NCBI RefSeq assembly: GCF_014699005.1
Contig: NZ_JACWZY010000019.1
Location: forward strand, 101,473-165,472
Source of the DNA: Spirosoma profusum
GTDB taxonomy: Bacteria > Bacteroidota > Bacteroidia > Cytophagales > Spirosomataceae
Direction: 5' to 3'
Length of the DNA stretch: 64,000 nt
The notes beneath the pieces were generated by a model. The model had not been told where the DNA came from, ran no database searches, and worked only from the letters and a program-made list of their open reading frames with translations. This document shows, piece after piece, positions 1 through 8,246 of this stretch (position 1 is the first letter of the stretch; the number at the start of each line of letters is the position of its first letter). The position numbers and the translations under genes were made by a program.

Positions 1-582
1 CTCCAGCACCAGACCGTATTGATCGGGTTTTCCGTCGCCGTTCGTGTCTTTAGTCATTCGGCGCGAGAAGGCTTCCAGCTCTTTCCAGTTTTGCGGTGGG
101 TGCGTCAGGCCCGCTTCCCCAAACATGGCTTTGTTGTAAAACAATACGTAGGGGTTGAAATCTTTCGGAACACCGTACAACGTATCACCTTTTTGAAACG
201 ATTTGAGCAGAGCCGGATAAAAATCATCGATTCGGAACGTAGTGTCAGCAGCATACTGATTGAGTGGTTCCAGTACGTTGAATCGCATGTATGAGGGAGC
301 CGTTTCGCCCCGCAAATAGAAAACATCGGGTGCCGTATGCGTACCGAGCATCAACTGAATTTTCTCGGTATAATTCCCCGGAATCGGCTCGTATTTAAAA
401 TTAACAGCTGGCTTCTCCCGGTGAAAATCGGCGAGAACACCAGCCACTAATTTTTCTTCAACAGGATTGGATGACCAGCCCGAAAGACGAGTCAGTTTTG
501 TATCAGTCGACTGACAGCCTGAAAAGGTGAATACAATTGATAAAACAAGAACGTAGCGCCAACAAGTGGTCAACTTACTCAT
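1..582 (-). CDS. ABC sugar transporter substrate-binding lipoprotein (C-terminus beyond window)
   Basis: Reverse-strand reading frame open from an ATG at 580-582 to the window edge, 194 codons seen. The N-terminus is a lipoprotein signal (hydrophobic stretch ending FTFSGC, lipid attachment to the Cys near residue 23). The remainder reads as a family 1 extracellular solute-binding protein: the early segment VAGVLADFHREKP, then APDVFYLRG, GVPKDFNPYVLFYNKAMF, and a calcium-loop-like DTNGDGKPDQYG. Such proteins capture mono- or oligosaccharides outside the inner membrane for an ABC importer; the permease genes would lie to the left. The 3' end is missing because the window ends, not because the gene is broken. 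Substrate cannot be assigned. Confidence 0.85.
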   Translation of the reverse strand, partial: MSKLTTCWRYVLVLSIVFTFSGCQSTDTKLTRLSGWSSNPVEEKLVAGVLADFHREKPAVNFKYEPIPGNYTEKIQLMLGTHTAPDVFYLRGETAPSYMRFNVLEPLNQYAADTTFRIDDFYPALLKSFQKGDTLYGVPKDFNPYVLFYNKAMFGEAGLTHPPQNWKELEAFSRRMTKDTNGDGKPDQYGLVLE

Positions 583-672
583 AAGAGAGTAAATAAAGGA
601 AAGGCAAATGAAGACAATAATACAGAATAAAATCCTAAAAAATAGGGCATATTTTCTGTTTTCGACTATTGT

Positions 673-1440
673 CTATCGAGCCAAACCATCTTGTCGGGCT
701 CGGTTTCGGACACGTTGAGCACGGGTTTTGCTGTCCGGGTGAGTCGAAACGATAGTGGCTACTTTGCCACCCTGCCCTCCCCCATTCATCTTGGCTAACT
801 TCTCGAACGACGTAGCGAGCGCCAGTACGTTATAACCGTTACGTTTCAAAAAACCATAGCTGTAATCATCGGCTTCTGTTTCCTGCCGACGGCTGAATGA
901 TGCGCCCAACAAATAATCGGCTACGCCCGCCAGTTGTGAACGCGACAATTTCCCAACGGCTCCAGACGTTGAAGCGGCTGCGTTACGTACTGCCGACCGA
1001 CGTAGTGCGCTTTTCATGGCATCACGCGTGTCGTGGTTAATCACGTGACCGATTTCGTGCCCCATAATGGCCAGCAATTCGTTATCAGTCATGATGTCCA
1101 TCAACCCTTTGAAGACGCGAACACTGCCATCGGCTGTAGCAAACGCGTTGGCGTCAGCCACTTTATACACTTTGTAGTTGATAGGCAACCCGCTTACTGT
1201 ACGGTGACGACTGACAATTCGATTCAGACGTATCGTGTAGGGATCGCTGGGGCCAGCTACTGGATTTTTAGCATCCATTTCCACGACGGCTTGCCGGGAT
1301 AATTCGGCAACCTGCGCATCCGAAACCAATGCCGAATTGAGCGCGTCAATTGCAGCCTGAGCAAGAGTGGACTTATCCTGCGCCTGGGCCACAATTGGCA
1401 ACCAGAACAGCAAAAAGAGTTTATCAAATAAGCGTTTCAT
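673..1440 (-). CDS. M48 family metalloprotease, exported
   Basis: 255-residue protein with an N-terminal signal peptide (hydrophobic residues about 8-20, cleavage near AQAQ). The zinc-binding motif HEIGH lies at about residues 128-132, preceded by the typical M48 context (DNELLAIMG) and followed by a downstream Glu in the ETEAD segment, the usual third zinc ligand. Length and layout fit the periplasmic single-domain M48 peptidases (YggG/LoiP type) that take part in envelope protein quality control, rather than membrane HtpX. It lies downstream of the BI-1 gene on the same strand but a strong hairpin separates them, so it is probably transcribed on its own. Physiological substrate unknown. Confidence 0.88.
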   Translation of the reverse strand: MKRLFDKLFLLFWLPIVAQAQDKSTLAQAAIDALNSALVSDAQVAELSRQAVVEMDAKNPVAGPSDPYTIRLNRIVSRHRTVSGLPINYKVYKVADANAFATADGSVRVFKGLMDIMTDNELLAIMGHEIGHVINHDTRDAMKSALRRSAVRNAAASTSGAVGKLSRSQLAGVADYLLGASFSRRQETEADDYSYGFLKRNGYNVLALATSFEKLAKMNGGGQGGKVATIVSTHPDSKTRAQRVRNRARQDGLAR

Positions 1441-1530
1441 AGTTGAGTTGTCTAGTGAATTTGGTCTGTAAACCAGTTCTATACTGAATGTATTGACTAT
1501 TTTTAACGAAAAAAGTTTATCCGGTCCATA

Positions 1531-1570
1531 AAAAAGCGGAGGTATTCTGATCAGAATACCTCCGCTTTTT
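1531..1570. terminator. Perfect 20-bp palindrome with A and T ends, bidirectional terminator
   Basis: Positions 1531-1550 and 1551-1570 are perfect inverted complements: a GC-rich stem core (GCGGAGG) flanked by A5 on one side and T5 on the other. It sits 17 bp past the stop of the BI-1 gene on the reverse strand and upstream of the M48 gene, so it can end transcription of the BI-1 gene. Confidence 0.8.
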
Positions 1571-1586
1571 TATGATTTCACTACGT

Positions 1587-2303
1587 TTATTTCCGACGTC
1601 CAAACAGACGTAGCAGGTATAGAAACATGTTGATAAAATCGAGGTACAAACGTAGCGCACCCATGATAGCTTCTTTTCGGTCTTCATCAGTTCCGGCATT
1701 GCCTATTACGTTCATTTCCTTGATTTTCTGGGTGTCGTAAGCGGTCAGTCCCACGAAAATCAGTACACCTGCATACGTAGCAACCCAGTACAATGTTTCG
1801 TTCTGCCAGAACAGATTCACCACCGACGCAATGATCAGACCAATCAACGCCATAAGCAGAAAACCGCCCCACGACGTCAGATCACGTTTGGTGAAATAGC
1901 CATAAGCACTCATCGCGCCGAACGTACCGGCGGTAACAAAGAAAGTCGATGCGATAGAACCTCCGGTATACAGGATGAAAATGGAAGCCAGTGTCAGGCC
2001 ATTCATTACCGCATACCCCAGAAACATGAACGTAGCAGTCTGGGCCGATACACGCTGGATAGCCGCCGATAGTGACATCACCAGCAATACTTCGCCAATG
2101 AGCAAGGCATAGAAAACCAGCCGATTACCAAAAATCAGATTTAGTACAGCCGGCGTGCTGGCTACCCAAATCGAAACGACAGCGGTTACAAGCAGAGCTA
2201 CGGTCATCCAGCCGTAGACCTGCGTCATAAAAGCAGCCTGCTCGCGTTTAATGTCTTCGGCGGATAGATAAGGATGTTGGTTGGAATAAGATTGTGGCTC
2301 CAT
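1587..2303 (-). CDS. Bax inhibitor-1 / YccA family membrane protein
   Basis: 238 residues with a hydrophilic N-terminus of about 30 residues and seven hydrophobic helices, the arrangement of the BI-1/YbhL/YccA family. The family's C-terminal signature is visible (AYDTQKIKEM, followed by ALRLYLDFINMFLYLLRLFG), including the conserved acidic residues proposed to gate ion movement. In bacteria these proteins act in the inner membrane as calcium-leak channels or as modulators of FtsH proteolysis. The gene lies between two metalloprotease genes, which hints at a membrane quality-control neighbourhood. The start ATG follows a plausible short leader, and no better start exists downstream. Confidence 0.9.
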   Translation of the reverse strand: MEPQSYSNQHPYLSAEDIKREQAAFMTQVYGWMTVALLVTAVVSIWVASTPAVLNLIFGNRLVFYALLIGEVLLVMSLSAAIQRVSAQTATFMFLGYAVMNGLTLASIFILYTGGSIASTFFVTAGTFGAMSAYGYFTKRDLTSWGGFLLMALIGLIIASVVNLFWQNETLYWVATYAGVLIFVGLTAYDTQKIKEMNVIGNAGTDEDRKEAIMGALRLYLDFINMFLYLLRLFGRRK

Positions 2304-2397
2304 AGAATGTGTAGTAGGTTTAGGACAGAAAGAACGGTAAATGTCTGCTTATATCCAACATGGTAACGTAGCATCCACCTACATTACGTTCCAGCTC

Positions 2398-2430
2398 ACG
2401 AAAAAGCCCAACGACAGAAGTCATTGGGCT
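2398..2430 (-). terminator. Rho-independent terminator after the YpfJ-type metallopeptidase gene
   Basis: AGCCCAA at 2405-2411 pairs with TTGGGCT at 2424-2430; an inner GAC/GTC extends the stem past one mismatch. On the reverse strand the stem is followed by a T run (A run at 2400-2404 on the plus strand). It lies about 20 bp beyond the stop of the gene ending at 2452. Confidence 0.7.
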
Positions 2431-2451
2431 CGTTTACAGAATTCTGTTTAC

Positions 2452-3306
2452 TTATTGCAAATTCGAGTCTTCGTTGCTGTTGAACGTATCACCCTGTTTA
2501 ATATCGCCGGTTTTCAGCCCTTTTTTAAACCAGTAAACCCGTTGCGCCGAAGATCCATGCGTAAATGCATCGGGCACTACGTGTCCTCGGGTTTGCTCCT
2601 GAATACGGTCGTCGCCGATGGCGTTAGCTGCCGTTAAGGCTTCTTCAATATCACCCGGCTCAAATTCGAAGCTCTTTCCCTGCGCCTGATTCGCCCACAC
2701 ACCCGCAAAAAAATCGGCTTGCAGTTCTAGACGTACCGACACCTTGTTATACTGTCGTTCACTCATCCGCGCCCGTAACTGATCGGTTTGGTTCATGATA
2801 CCAAGCTGGTTCTGAACGTGGTGCCCCACTTCATGCGCAATTACGTAAGCCATTGCAAAATCGCCGGGTGCGCCAAATCGCTGACTCAGTTCATCGTAAA
2901 AAGACAAATCGATATACAGTTTCTGATCGCCGGGACAATAAAAAGGCCCCGATGCTTCAGTAGCCGTACCACAACCTGACTGCGTTACGCCCCGGAACAT
3001 AACTAATGTCGGCTGGCGATAGCGCGCGCCCTGTTCAGCAAATATCTTCGTCCAGATGTCTTCTGTACTGGCCAGAACTTTCCGGGTAAACTTGGCAGCC
3101 TCATCGTCGGCCTGCGGATCGGCAGGGGCCTGTGTTGCCTGAGACTGTGGGCTCTGATTCAGCACATCACCCGGATCGCCACCCAGCAGCATCACAATGA
3201 TGGCGATTACAACAGAACCAATTCCGCCCCCCACCAGCAGGCCTCCCCCGCCCATACCCCGGCGGTCCTCGACATTACCGCTTTCGCGACCTCCTAACCA
3301 ACGCAT
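2452..3306 (-). CDS. Neutral zinc metallopeptidase (YpfJ / PF04228 family)
   Basis: 284 residues. The N-terminus (WLGGRES...EDRRG) and the following glycine-rich hydrophobic helix (about residues 20-45) are the hallmark of the YpfJ/KPN_02809 family: a short cytoplasmic tail, one membrane anchor and an external peptidase domain. The zinc motif HEVGH is at about 158-162, in the context AYVIAHEVGHHVQNQLG. Two cysteines near 112 and 124 flank the YCPGDQKLY segment as in relatives. The C-terminal FTHGSSAQRVYWFKKGL segment is also family-typical. Biological substrate unknown. It is followed by its own terminator, and the start is the first ATG of the family signature. Confidence 0.9.
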   Translation of the reverse strand: MRWLGGRESGNVEDRRGMGGGGLLVGGGIGSVVIAIIVMLLGGDPGDVLNQSPQSQATQAPADPQADDEAAKFTRKVLASTEDIWTKIFAEQGARYRQPTLVMFRGVTQSGCGTATEASGPFYCPGDQKLYIDLSFYDELSQRFGAPGDFAMAYVIAHEVGHHVQNQLGIMNQTDQLRARMSERQYNKVSVRLELQADFFAGVWANQAQGKSFEFEPGDIEEALTAANAIGDDRIQEQTRGHVVPDAFTHGSSAQRVYWFKKGLKTGDIKQGDTFNSNEDSNLQ

Positions 3307-3612
3307 AGTTTTATTCGGTTATAACTAGTTATACAATTCGTACTGGCAAGATTACCGTTTCTGGCGATAAAATGTTTAATAACAGCTAATTTATTCGTCA
3401 ATACCTGGTCATAAATGTCCGTCACATAATGTGAATTATGGCTAAGTTAACGTAACAGGTATCAAGCGATACGTAGCATTCGTTCAGAATACAGGGCTGA
3501 CTAAGACAGTTTTTGTTAAGTACCACAACCTAACTGTGTTCCAGTAACGTACCACTACGAAAACCAAGTTGCTATTTTACAGTTTCATTTGTAATAAACT
3601 AACGTAGCGATC
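3307..3612. other. Intergenic region, divergent promoters expected
   Basis: About 306 bp between the divergent metallopeptidase gene and the small gene at 3613. It contains three copies of the iterated ACGTA word and AT-rich stretches but no convincing promoter match, hairpin or small reading frame. Confidence 0.4.
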
Positions 3613-3867
3613 ATGGCAAACGACCAAAAAATTGACCGGCGCGACGATGTCAATCCGTCCGAAGGCGAGCACAAATACGGCGATGTTACTTTTGCCGATC
3701 AAACCAATAAAAAATATCCAATCGATACTCCCGAGCATGTTCGGGCTGCCTGGAGTTATATCAATCATAAAGACAATGCGGCCAAGTATGATCGTGAGGA
3801 AGTAGTCACAATTAAAGAGCGAATTAAAAAGGCAGCGTTAAAATTTGATATTGAAATTAACGATTAA
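3613..3867 (+). CDS. Small conserved protein, DUF6582-like
   Basis: 84 residues, highly charged and without signal peptide or membrane segment. The central part (KYGDVTFADQTNKKYPIDT, then HVRAAWSYINHKDNAAKY) matches what I recall of the small DUF6582 family found in many bacteria, alone or at the ends of phage-related proteins. The C-terminal part (VTIKERIKKAALKFDIEI) resembles a helical tail seen with this family. Function is not known. The gene stands alone, with an iterated ACGTAGC word directly before the start codon where a ribosome site would lie. Family name given from memory and not checked. Confidence 0.7.
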   Translation: MANDQKIDRRDDVNPSEGEHKYGDVTFADQTNKKYPIDTPEHVRAAWSYINHKDNAAKYDREEVVTIKERIKKAALKFDIEIND

Positions 3868-4181
3868 ATACAATTTTAATTTCTTGATTTACTGATATTA
3901 TTTTTCAGTAACTTTTAATATATTTTTACAGCATAAACATACTTTATTATAGCCATATATCCATTATCAAGAATATGATTTTATTGATATACTGCTTTAG
4001 TGTACAACTTTAAGTATTTATAAACCAGATATTTATTGTTTTGTATAATACTGCAATAGATAGATATGTGTTTTTTGATATTCGTTAGCTAATTGTTCGC
4101 ATTTCTTCCTATTAATTCTTCCACACTGTTATTTTATAATACATTTTTTTATGCTTACTTTACCGATACCCCATAAATTAA
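3868..4181. other. AT-rich intergenic region upstream of the sigma factor gene
   Basis: A 314-bp gap of very low GC content compared with its flanks and lacking the iterated ACGTA word. Several TATAAT-like strings occur, but no pair with correct spacing stands out. It probably holds the promoter of the sigma factor gene. Confidence 0.4.
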
Positions 4182-4760
4182 ATGATAAGTCAGCCCATGA
4201 ATGTTCGTTTAACAGACGAAGAGATGATTCGTCGCTATCTTCCCAGCCAGCCCTCTCATTGTTTTGAAACACTTTACAACCGCTACGCTAACAAAGTATA
4301 CCGTCGATGTTTATCGATGACCAAAAATTCAGAACAGGCACAAGATTTCACACATGATATTTTCCTGAAAGTTTTCAATAAACTAGATGCCTTTCAGGAG
4401 CGTTCAAGTTTCTCAACCTGGCTCTATTCCATTTCATTCAACTACTGCTCAGATCAAATTCGGCTGGCGAAACGACTATCAGTAACAGCACTGGATGACA
4501 CATTAAACCAGGACTTTCCTGAATCGCGGGAGTCGGCCATTCACGAAGAAACCATGCATCTGGTGAAGCGGGCCATGGAAACGATCTCACCCAAAGAACG
4601 GGCGCTTCTTCAGCTTAAATACGAGGATGGCCTGAGCATCGACGCCATTGCCGAGCAGTATAATCTGAAATCCAGCACCGTTAAAATGCGGCTTAAACGT
4701 ACACGCGACAAACTACAACGTCTGTATAGCCATCGGTACGCTTGTGATTTACTGGACTAA
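4182..4760 (+). CDS. RNA polymerase sigma-70 family (ECF-type) sigma factor
   Basis: 192 residues with the two-domain layout of group 4 sigma factors. Region 2 spans about 28-95 (FETLYNRYANKVYRRCLSM, then AQDFTHDIFLKVFNKL and FSTWLYSISFNYCSDQIR, which bind core polymerase and the -10 element). Region 4 spans about 128-180 (SPKERALLQLKYEDGLSIDA, then the helix-turn-helix ending SSTVKMRLKRTRDKL, which binds the -35 element). No anti-sigma gene adjoins it, so its signal cannot be inferred. An in-frame ATG at 4197 is an alternative start; the first five codons are not needed for the domain. Confidence 0.92.
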   Translation: MISQPMNVRLTDEEMIRRYLPSQPSHCFETLYNRYANKVYRRCLSMTKNSEQAQDFTHDIFLKVFNKLDAFQERSSFSTWLYSISFNYCSDQIRLAKRLSVTALDDTLNQDFPESRESAIHEETMHLVKRAMETISPKERALLQLKYEDGLSIDAIAEQYNLKSSTVKMRLKRTRDKLQRLYSHRYACDLLD

Positions 4761-4820
4761 ACAAACCATTTTACCGAGCTAAGAAGTCAGTTCGTCATAT
4801 AGATTACTTAGTATGTAAAA

Positions 4821-4847
4821 ATCCCCGGCGCCATCAGCACCGGGGAT
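4821..4847. terminator. Bidirectional terminator between convergent genes
   Basis: ATCCCCGG at 4821-4828 pairs with CCGGGGAT at 4840-4847. An A run precedes it and a T-rich tract follows it, so it can stop transcripts of both the sigma factor gene and the reverse-strand beta-barrel gene. Confidence 0.8.
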
Positions 4848-4884
4848 TCCGTTTTCCTAACCTATGACATTCTTCTATGAGATC

Positions 4885-5751
4885 TTAGCGGCCGCCCATC
4901 GGGATTAAATATCCGAATGAAAGCATGGCAGCTTGTGGTGTCGTTTTATCTTCATTACCAACCAGATAGCTATATCGGCCTTCCAGCAATACGGTACCGG
5001 GTCCTGCCTTCAGGGCTACACCAGCACCACCCGATACACCATAATTAAACCGGCCCTGCTGGCTCATATCAATCGTCTGCGAATCAGACTGACCACCTTC
5101 CCGTACTGAAACAGTTCCACTTACGGCGTATGTCCCAACGGGTCCTGCATTGACAAAAAAGCGCAGGTTGGGTTGACCAAATGATGCTTTGAGCAAAACA
5201 GGCACTTCTACCAGATTGTATTTGATCTGTAAATAATCAGATCCCAGAGCCAGGCGCGCTCCATACTGGCTGAAAAGGATTTCGGGCTGCACGGAAAAAC
5301 CTGGGCCACCGATATTCATCACAAGTCCGCCGTGGAAACCCATAATCCGCTCCAGTTGAACACCCGCGCCAACGGCTGCCACATCCGTTCCACCAATTGT
5401 CGAGGAGTTGCCTCCTAACCGTACGCCAATCCGGAACTTACTTTCGGCAACTGCAACAGGGCGTACCTGCGGCCGTTCTGCTACGGGCTGAGCCGTTGGT
5501 TTGTTGGCTGGCTCTACTGCTTTAGGTTCGGCAACTGGCTGTGCCTGAGGTGCTGGTTGTTCGGTCGTAAAACGAGTCGATGCTGGGGCAGGCGCAGGTT
5601 TCGCAGCCGTCGACGTAGCACCGCTGGCCTGTGAACGAATTGTAGCTTTTTGTGAAGCCGAAGCAACGGGTTTGCGAGCGGCAGTACGTGTCTGAGCCGA
5701 CCCGCCGAATGGTACGACTAATAAGGCAAGAATCAAGAAGTTGTATTTCAT
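4885..5751 (-). CDS. Outer-membrane beta-barrel protein (PorT-like)
   Basis: 288 residues from the ATG at 5749-5751, chosen because it is directly followed by a clean signal peptide (MKYNFLILALLVVPFGGSAQ); the reading frame extends 11 codons upstream without a signal. Residues about 25-105 form an Ala/Pro/Thr-rich low-complexity linker. The C-terminal two thirds alternate hydrophobic and polar residues in beta-strand fashion (FRIGVRLGGNSS, GFSVQPEILFSQYGARL, LRFFVNAGPVGTYAVSG, TVLLEGRYSY) as in the outer-membrane protein beta-barrel family typical of Bacteroidota. Likely an eight-strand barrel in the outer membrane. Specific role unknown. Confidence 0.82.
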   Translation of the reverse strand: MKYNFLILALLVVPFGGSAQTRTAARKPVASASQKATIRSQASGATSTAAKPAPAPASTRFTTEQPAPQAQPVAEPKAVEPANKPTAQPVAERPQVRPVAVAESKFRIGVRLGGNSSTIGGTDVAAVGAGVQLERIMGFHGGLVMNIGGPGFSVQPEILFSQYGARLALGSDYLQIKYNLVEVPVLLKASFGQPNLRFFVNAGPVGTYAVSGTVSVREGGQSDSQTIDMSQQGRFNYGVSGGAGVALKAGPGTVLLEGRYSYLVGNEDKTTPQAAMLSFGYLIPMGGR

Positions 5752-6013
5752 TATCTTTTCGTTTTTTTGTTGTTTACGATTCAAATTTGGCGGATAGAAA
5801 AAGTGAACGTATCAGAAAGGTAGGTGAACTGGAATTATAGGCGCGTGAATTGGTGAAAAGGCGCTTTAGGGTGTCGACGATACGTTGGTTCGACGGGTGT
5901 CAAAACTGAGAAATGAAATCGTGCTCCCGATACGTAGCATTTCGATGTCGGAACGCTTTCTGAACCAGAAAATTGATACATTTGATTGAGCTAAAATCTT
6001 ATTCCTCTTACTC

Positions 6014-6592
6014 ATGAACGTAGCACCCAAATCCCTCAAAGCCCTTGATTGGACAGTTCAGACTATCCGTTTTTGCCAGCACCATTTTCTGTTCATTTTC
6101 AGTCTGGGACTCATTGCCGCCTTCGGGCGAGCCATTCAGTTAAGGGCTTTTGGCCCTGTCAGTCCAACGGCCCATGTGCTTCTGGAAGTGGTCATTGAAT
6201 CGGCCCGAATTCTGATTTTCCTGTATGCGCTGGGATTCACCAATATTCGGAAAGGAGTTGTTCGGTTAACGCAATTGGTAACCAACAAAACAGGGCGTCG
6301 GCAGAACTGGCGACTGGCGATGCAAACGCTACGTACCAAGTGGCTATCGTTGCTGGCTAATTTTGTAGCTTTTTTAGTGATCGCCTTCCTATTCAACGTA
6401 TTGATTAATCACATCGCTTACGAAACCTGCCTGTACATTACATTGAAAGCCCGCCAGCTAATTTCCGACCAGACATCCGAGTGGGCTATTATTCTGTTTT
6501 TCAAGAATATATCCGTTATCCCATTCACCCTGATTTTCAACGCGCTGTTTTGTCTCTGGCTGGTTAACCGGCTGCCCAAAACAGCTCTGTAA
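6014..6592 (+). CDS. Hypothetical integral membrane protein
   Basis: 192 residues with about four hydrophobic helices (roughly 25-45, 58-78, 112-135 and 160-185) joined by short basic loops, for example NKTGRRQNWR. I do not recognise a family. The layout suggests an inner-membrane protein with basic cytoplasmic loops. It stands alone and is preceded by an iterated ACGTA word; a 19-bp inverted repeat lies just after its stop codon. Confidence 0.6.
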   Translation: MNVAPKSLKALDWTVQTIRFCQHHFLFIFSLGLIAAFGRAIQLRAFGPVSPTAHVLLEVVIESARILIFLYALGFTNIRKGVVRLTQLVTNKTGRRQNWRLAMQTLRTKWLSLLANFVAFLVIAFLFNVLINHIAYETCLYITLKARQLISDQTSEWAIILFFKNISVIPFTLIFNALFCLWLVNRLPKTAL

Positions 6593-6605
6593 TGAATAAT
6601 ATGGG

Positions 6606-6677
6606 ATGGATAATGAACAATGAAGGATGCGTAACGTTAATTTTTTCAGTATGCCTTATTCATTGTTCATTATCCAT
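6606..6677. repeat. Inverted repeat, 19-bp perfect arms (ATGGATAATGAACAATGAA type)
   Basis: Positions 6606-6624 and 6659-6677 are exact inverted complements around a 34-base loop. It fills the gap between the membrane protein gene and the small gene at 6686. The arm sequence is unlike the other inverted repeats of the window. Confidence 0.75.
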
Positions 6678-6685
6678 TCATACTG

Positions 6686-7006
6686 ATGACCATCGAATTA
6701 TATAGCGTTCCCGTAACCGATACGTCGAACGTATCGGACTCACCAATTTCGAATACTACAGGTGAACTCCCGGAGCAGGAACCTGAAATCAGCCCCGACA
6801 ATTTGCTTGGCAGTTTTGATACGCGAGAGGAAGCACTGGCGTTTGTTGAAAATGATACGTCAGCAAATAACCAAACTATCACCGATAGCCAAACGAACTC
6901 GTTCGATGCCTATACACATGTCGAATTGCTGACGGTAACGATACGTAACGAAGACCAGTCCACCGCTACAAAGCAGTACTATCTGGTTAATGACGAAGGT
7001 TATTGA
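6686..7006 (+). CDS. Hypothetical acidic protein
   Basis: 106 residues, acidic, no signal peptide or membrane helix. The first half is Ser/Thr/Glu/Pro-rich and probably disordered; the second half (ALAFVENDTSANNQ, then HVELLTVTIRNE and KQYYLVNDEGY) could form a small beta-sheet. No family recognised. Codon use and the presence of iterated ACGTA words match the neighbouring genes, which supports real coding. Followed by a clear terminator. Confidence 0.5.
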   Translation: MTIELYSVPVTDTSNVSDSPISNTTGELPEQEPEISPDNLLGSFDTREEALAFVENDTSANNQTITDSQTNSFDAYTHVELLTVTIRNEDQSTATKQYYLVNDEGY

Positions 7007-7063
7007 GCCGTACTACCAACATCAGCGTAGGTGCTACGCTGGGGCGGGGATGAAAACTGAACT

Positions 7064-7099
7064 GAGTGGATGAGTCGTGTACTTATCCACTCTTTTTTT
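7064..7099. terminator. Hairpin with T run, bidirectional
   Basis: GAGTGGAT at 7064-7071 pairs with ATCCACTC at 7085-7092, followed by a run of T to 7099. It ends the plus-strand gene at 6686-7006 and also lies directly past the stop of the small reverse-strand reading frame 7098-7223. Confidence 0.78.
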
Positions 7100-7223
7100 A
7101 GGGTTGAATAAGCTGAGCCGTTGCGTGGGTCTGATGATAGGCTTGTATACTACGCGATACCATGGCACTCATCAGGAGCAGCGACAGAAAAAGACTTGCC
7201 AGAAGGAAATTCTTAACTTTCAT
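7098..7223 (-). CDS. Putative 41-residue secreted or membrane-anchored small protein
   Basis: Reverse-strand frame from ATG at 7221-7223 to TAA at 7098-7100. It begins MKVKNFLLASLFLSLLLMSA, a textbook signal peptide or single membrane anchor, followed by a short polar tail of about 20 residues (AYHQTHATAQLIQP). It ends at a terminator hairpin and starts downstream of a dyad at 7290-7310. The basic-hydrophobic-small pattern is unlikely in random sequence, but its shortness and lack of a recognised family leave doubt. Role unknown. Confidence 0.5.
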   Translation of the reverse strand: MKVKNFLLASLFLSLLLMSAMVSRSIQAYHQTHATAQLIQP

Positions 7224-7289
7224 AGTAGCGTTGTTTACTGGTTGCAGGGTGATACAAAGTTGCTATACAACCACCAGCACTCCTATTAC

Positions 7290-7310
7290 AAATTGACAAG
7301 ACGTCAATTT
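7290..7310. promoter_or_regulatory. Perfect 8-bp dyad, candidate operator
   Basis: AAATTGAC at 7290-7297 and GTCAATTT at 7303-7310 are exact inverted complements with a 5-base centre. It lies between the divergent small gene (start 7223) and the MerR regulator gene. The regulator that might bind it is unknown. Confidence 0.4.
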
Positions 7311-7396
7311 TAGCGGATAAACTGTCGAAAATCATCGATAAATCGCATTAGCCTTCTGACGAAAAAACCGGTTTCGAAAAAAAGTGAAAATTTTTC

Positions 7397-7429
7397 TTGA
7401 CTCTCCCCTTACGTCATAGTCTACTTTTG
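7397..7429 (+). promoter_or_regulatory. MerR-type promoter/operator with Bacteroidota -7 element
   Basis: TTGACT at 7397-7402 and TACTTTTG at 7422-7429 are separated by 19 bp. The second element fits the Bacteroidota -7 consensus TAnnTTTG exactly. The 19-bp spacer is the elongated spacing used by MerR-family promoters, and GACT/AGTC (7399-7402 and 7418-7421) forms the outer part of a weak dyad within it. Transcription would begin near 7436, which excludes the ATG at 7432 and supports translation from 7456. Confidence 0.65.
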
Positions 7430-7455
7430 GCTTGTCAATCGCAAACGTGATTTTT

Positions 7456-8226
7456 ATGCGACAGTATTCGGTCAACAAACTGGCGAAACTTGCGGGTGTC
7501 AGTGTGCGCACGCTGCACCACTACGACCGGTTAGGTCTTCTGAAGCCATCGATCCGTACCGAGGCCAGGTATCGGCTGTATGGAGAAAACGAGTTGTTAC
7601 GTCTGCAACAGATTCTGTTTTTCAAGGAACTGGATTTTTCGCTGGCCGACATTCTCGCAATCATGAACGACCCGGAATTCAACCTGCTTACGGCGCTTGA
7701 AAGCCATAAACAGGCGTTGAAAGCTCGCCAGGACCGACTTACTACGTTGCTCTCGACGATTGACAAAACGATTTCAACCATAAAAGGAGAACGAGTCATG
7801 TTAACCAACGAAGAGTTATACGAAGGCTTCCCAAAAGGTCAGGAGTACCGAGAGGAAGCCGTAGAGAAATACGGTGCGAAAACCATTGAAGACAGCGAAG
7901 CGAAACTGCGGCAACTCGGTAAAGCGGGTTTTGAGCAATTGAAAGCCGACCAGCTAGACATTGCTCAGAAGCTGGCAAGCCTGGTTCATCAGGACCCGAC
8001 CAGCCCGGCTGTGCAGGAGCAAATCGCCCGACACTACGTTAATATTCGGGGTTTCTGGGGAGAAGAAGCCTGCCAATCGAAAGACATGCAGAAAGCGTAT
8101 AAAGGATTGGCGCAGTTGTACATCGATGACCCACGCTTTACAACTCAGAACGGTCAGGAAAACCCTGAATACGCAGTTTTTCTGAACAAAGCGATGGTAT
8201 ACTTTGCTGATACACAGCTAACGTAG
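7456..8226 (+). CDS. MerR family regulator with TipAS ligand-binding domain
   Basis: 256 residues from ATG 7456. The N-terminal winged helix (about 1-70) carries the MerR signature: VNKLAKLAGVSVRTLHHYDR, then GLLKPSIR and EARYRLY, with recognition of distorted DNA. A coiled helix follows at about 75-115 (SHKQALKARQDRL). The C-terminal half (about 125-256) reads as the all-alpha TipAS antibiotic-recognition domain, with EKYGAKTIEDSEAKL and the ending FTTQNGQENPEYAVFLNKAM close to known family endings. Such regulators activate their own promoter on binding thiopeptide-like or other hydrophobic drugs. The promoter directly upstream fits autoregulation. An in-frame ATG at 7432 lies before the predicted transcript start. 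Confidence 0.9.
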   Translation: MRQYSVNKLAKLAGVSVRTLHHYDRLGLLKPSIRTEARYRLYGENELLRLQQILFFKELDFSLADILAIMNDPEFNLLTALESHKQALKARQDRLTTLLSTIDKTISTIKGERVMLTNEELYEGFPKGQEYREEAVEKYGAKTIEDSEAKLRQLGKAGFEQLKADQLDIAQKLASLVHQDPTSPAVQEQIARHYVNIRGFWGEEACQSKDMQKAYKGLAQLYIDDPRFTTQNGQENPEYAVFLNKAMVYFADTQLT

Positions 8227-8246
8227 CAGACTACACATCAGCGTTA

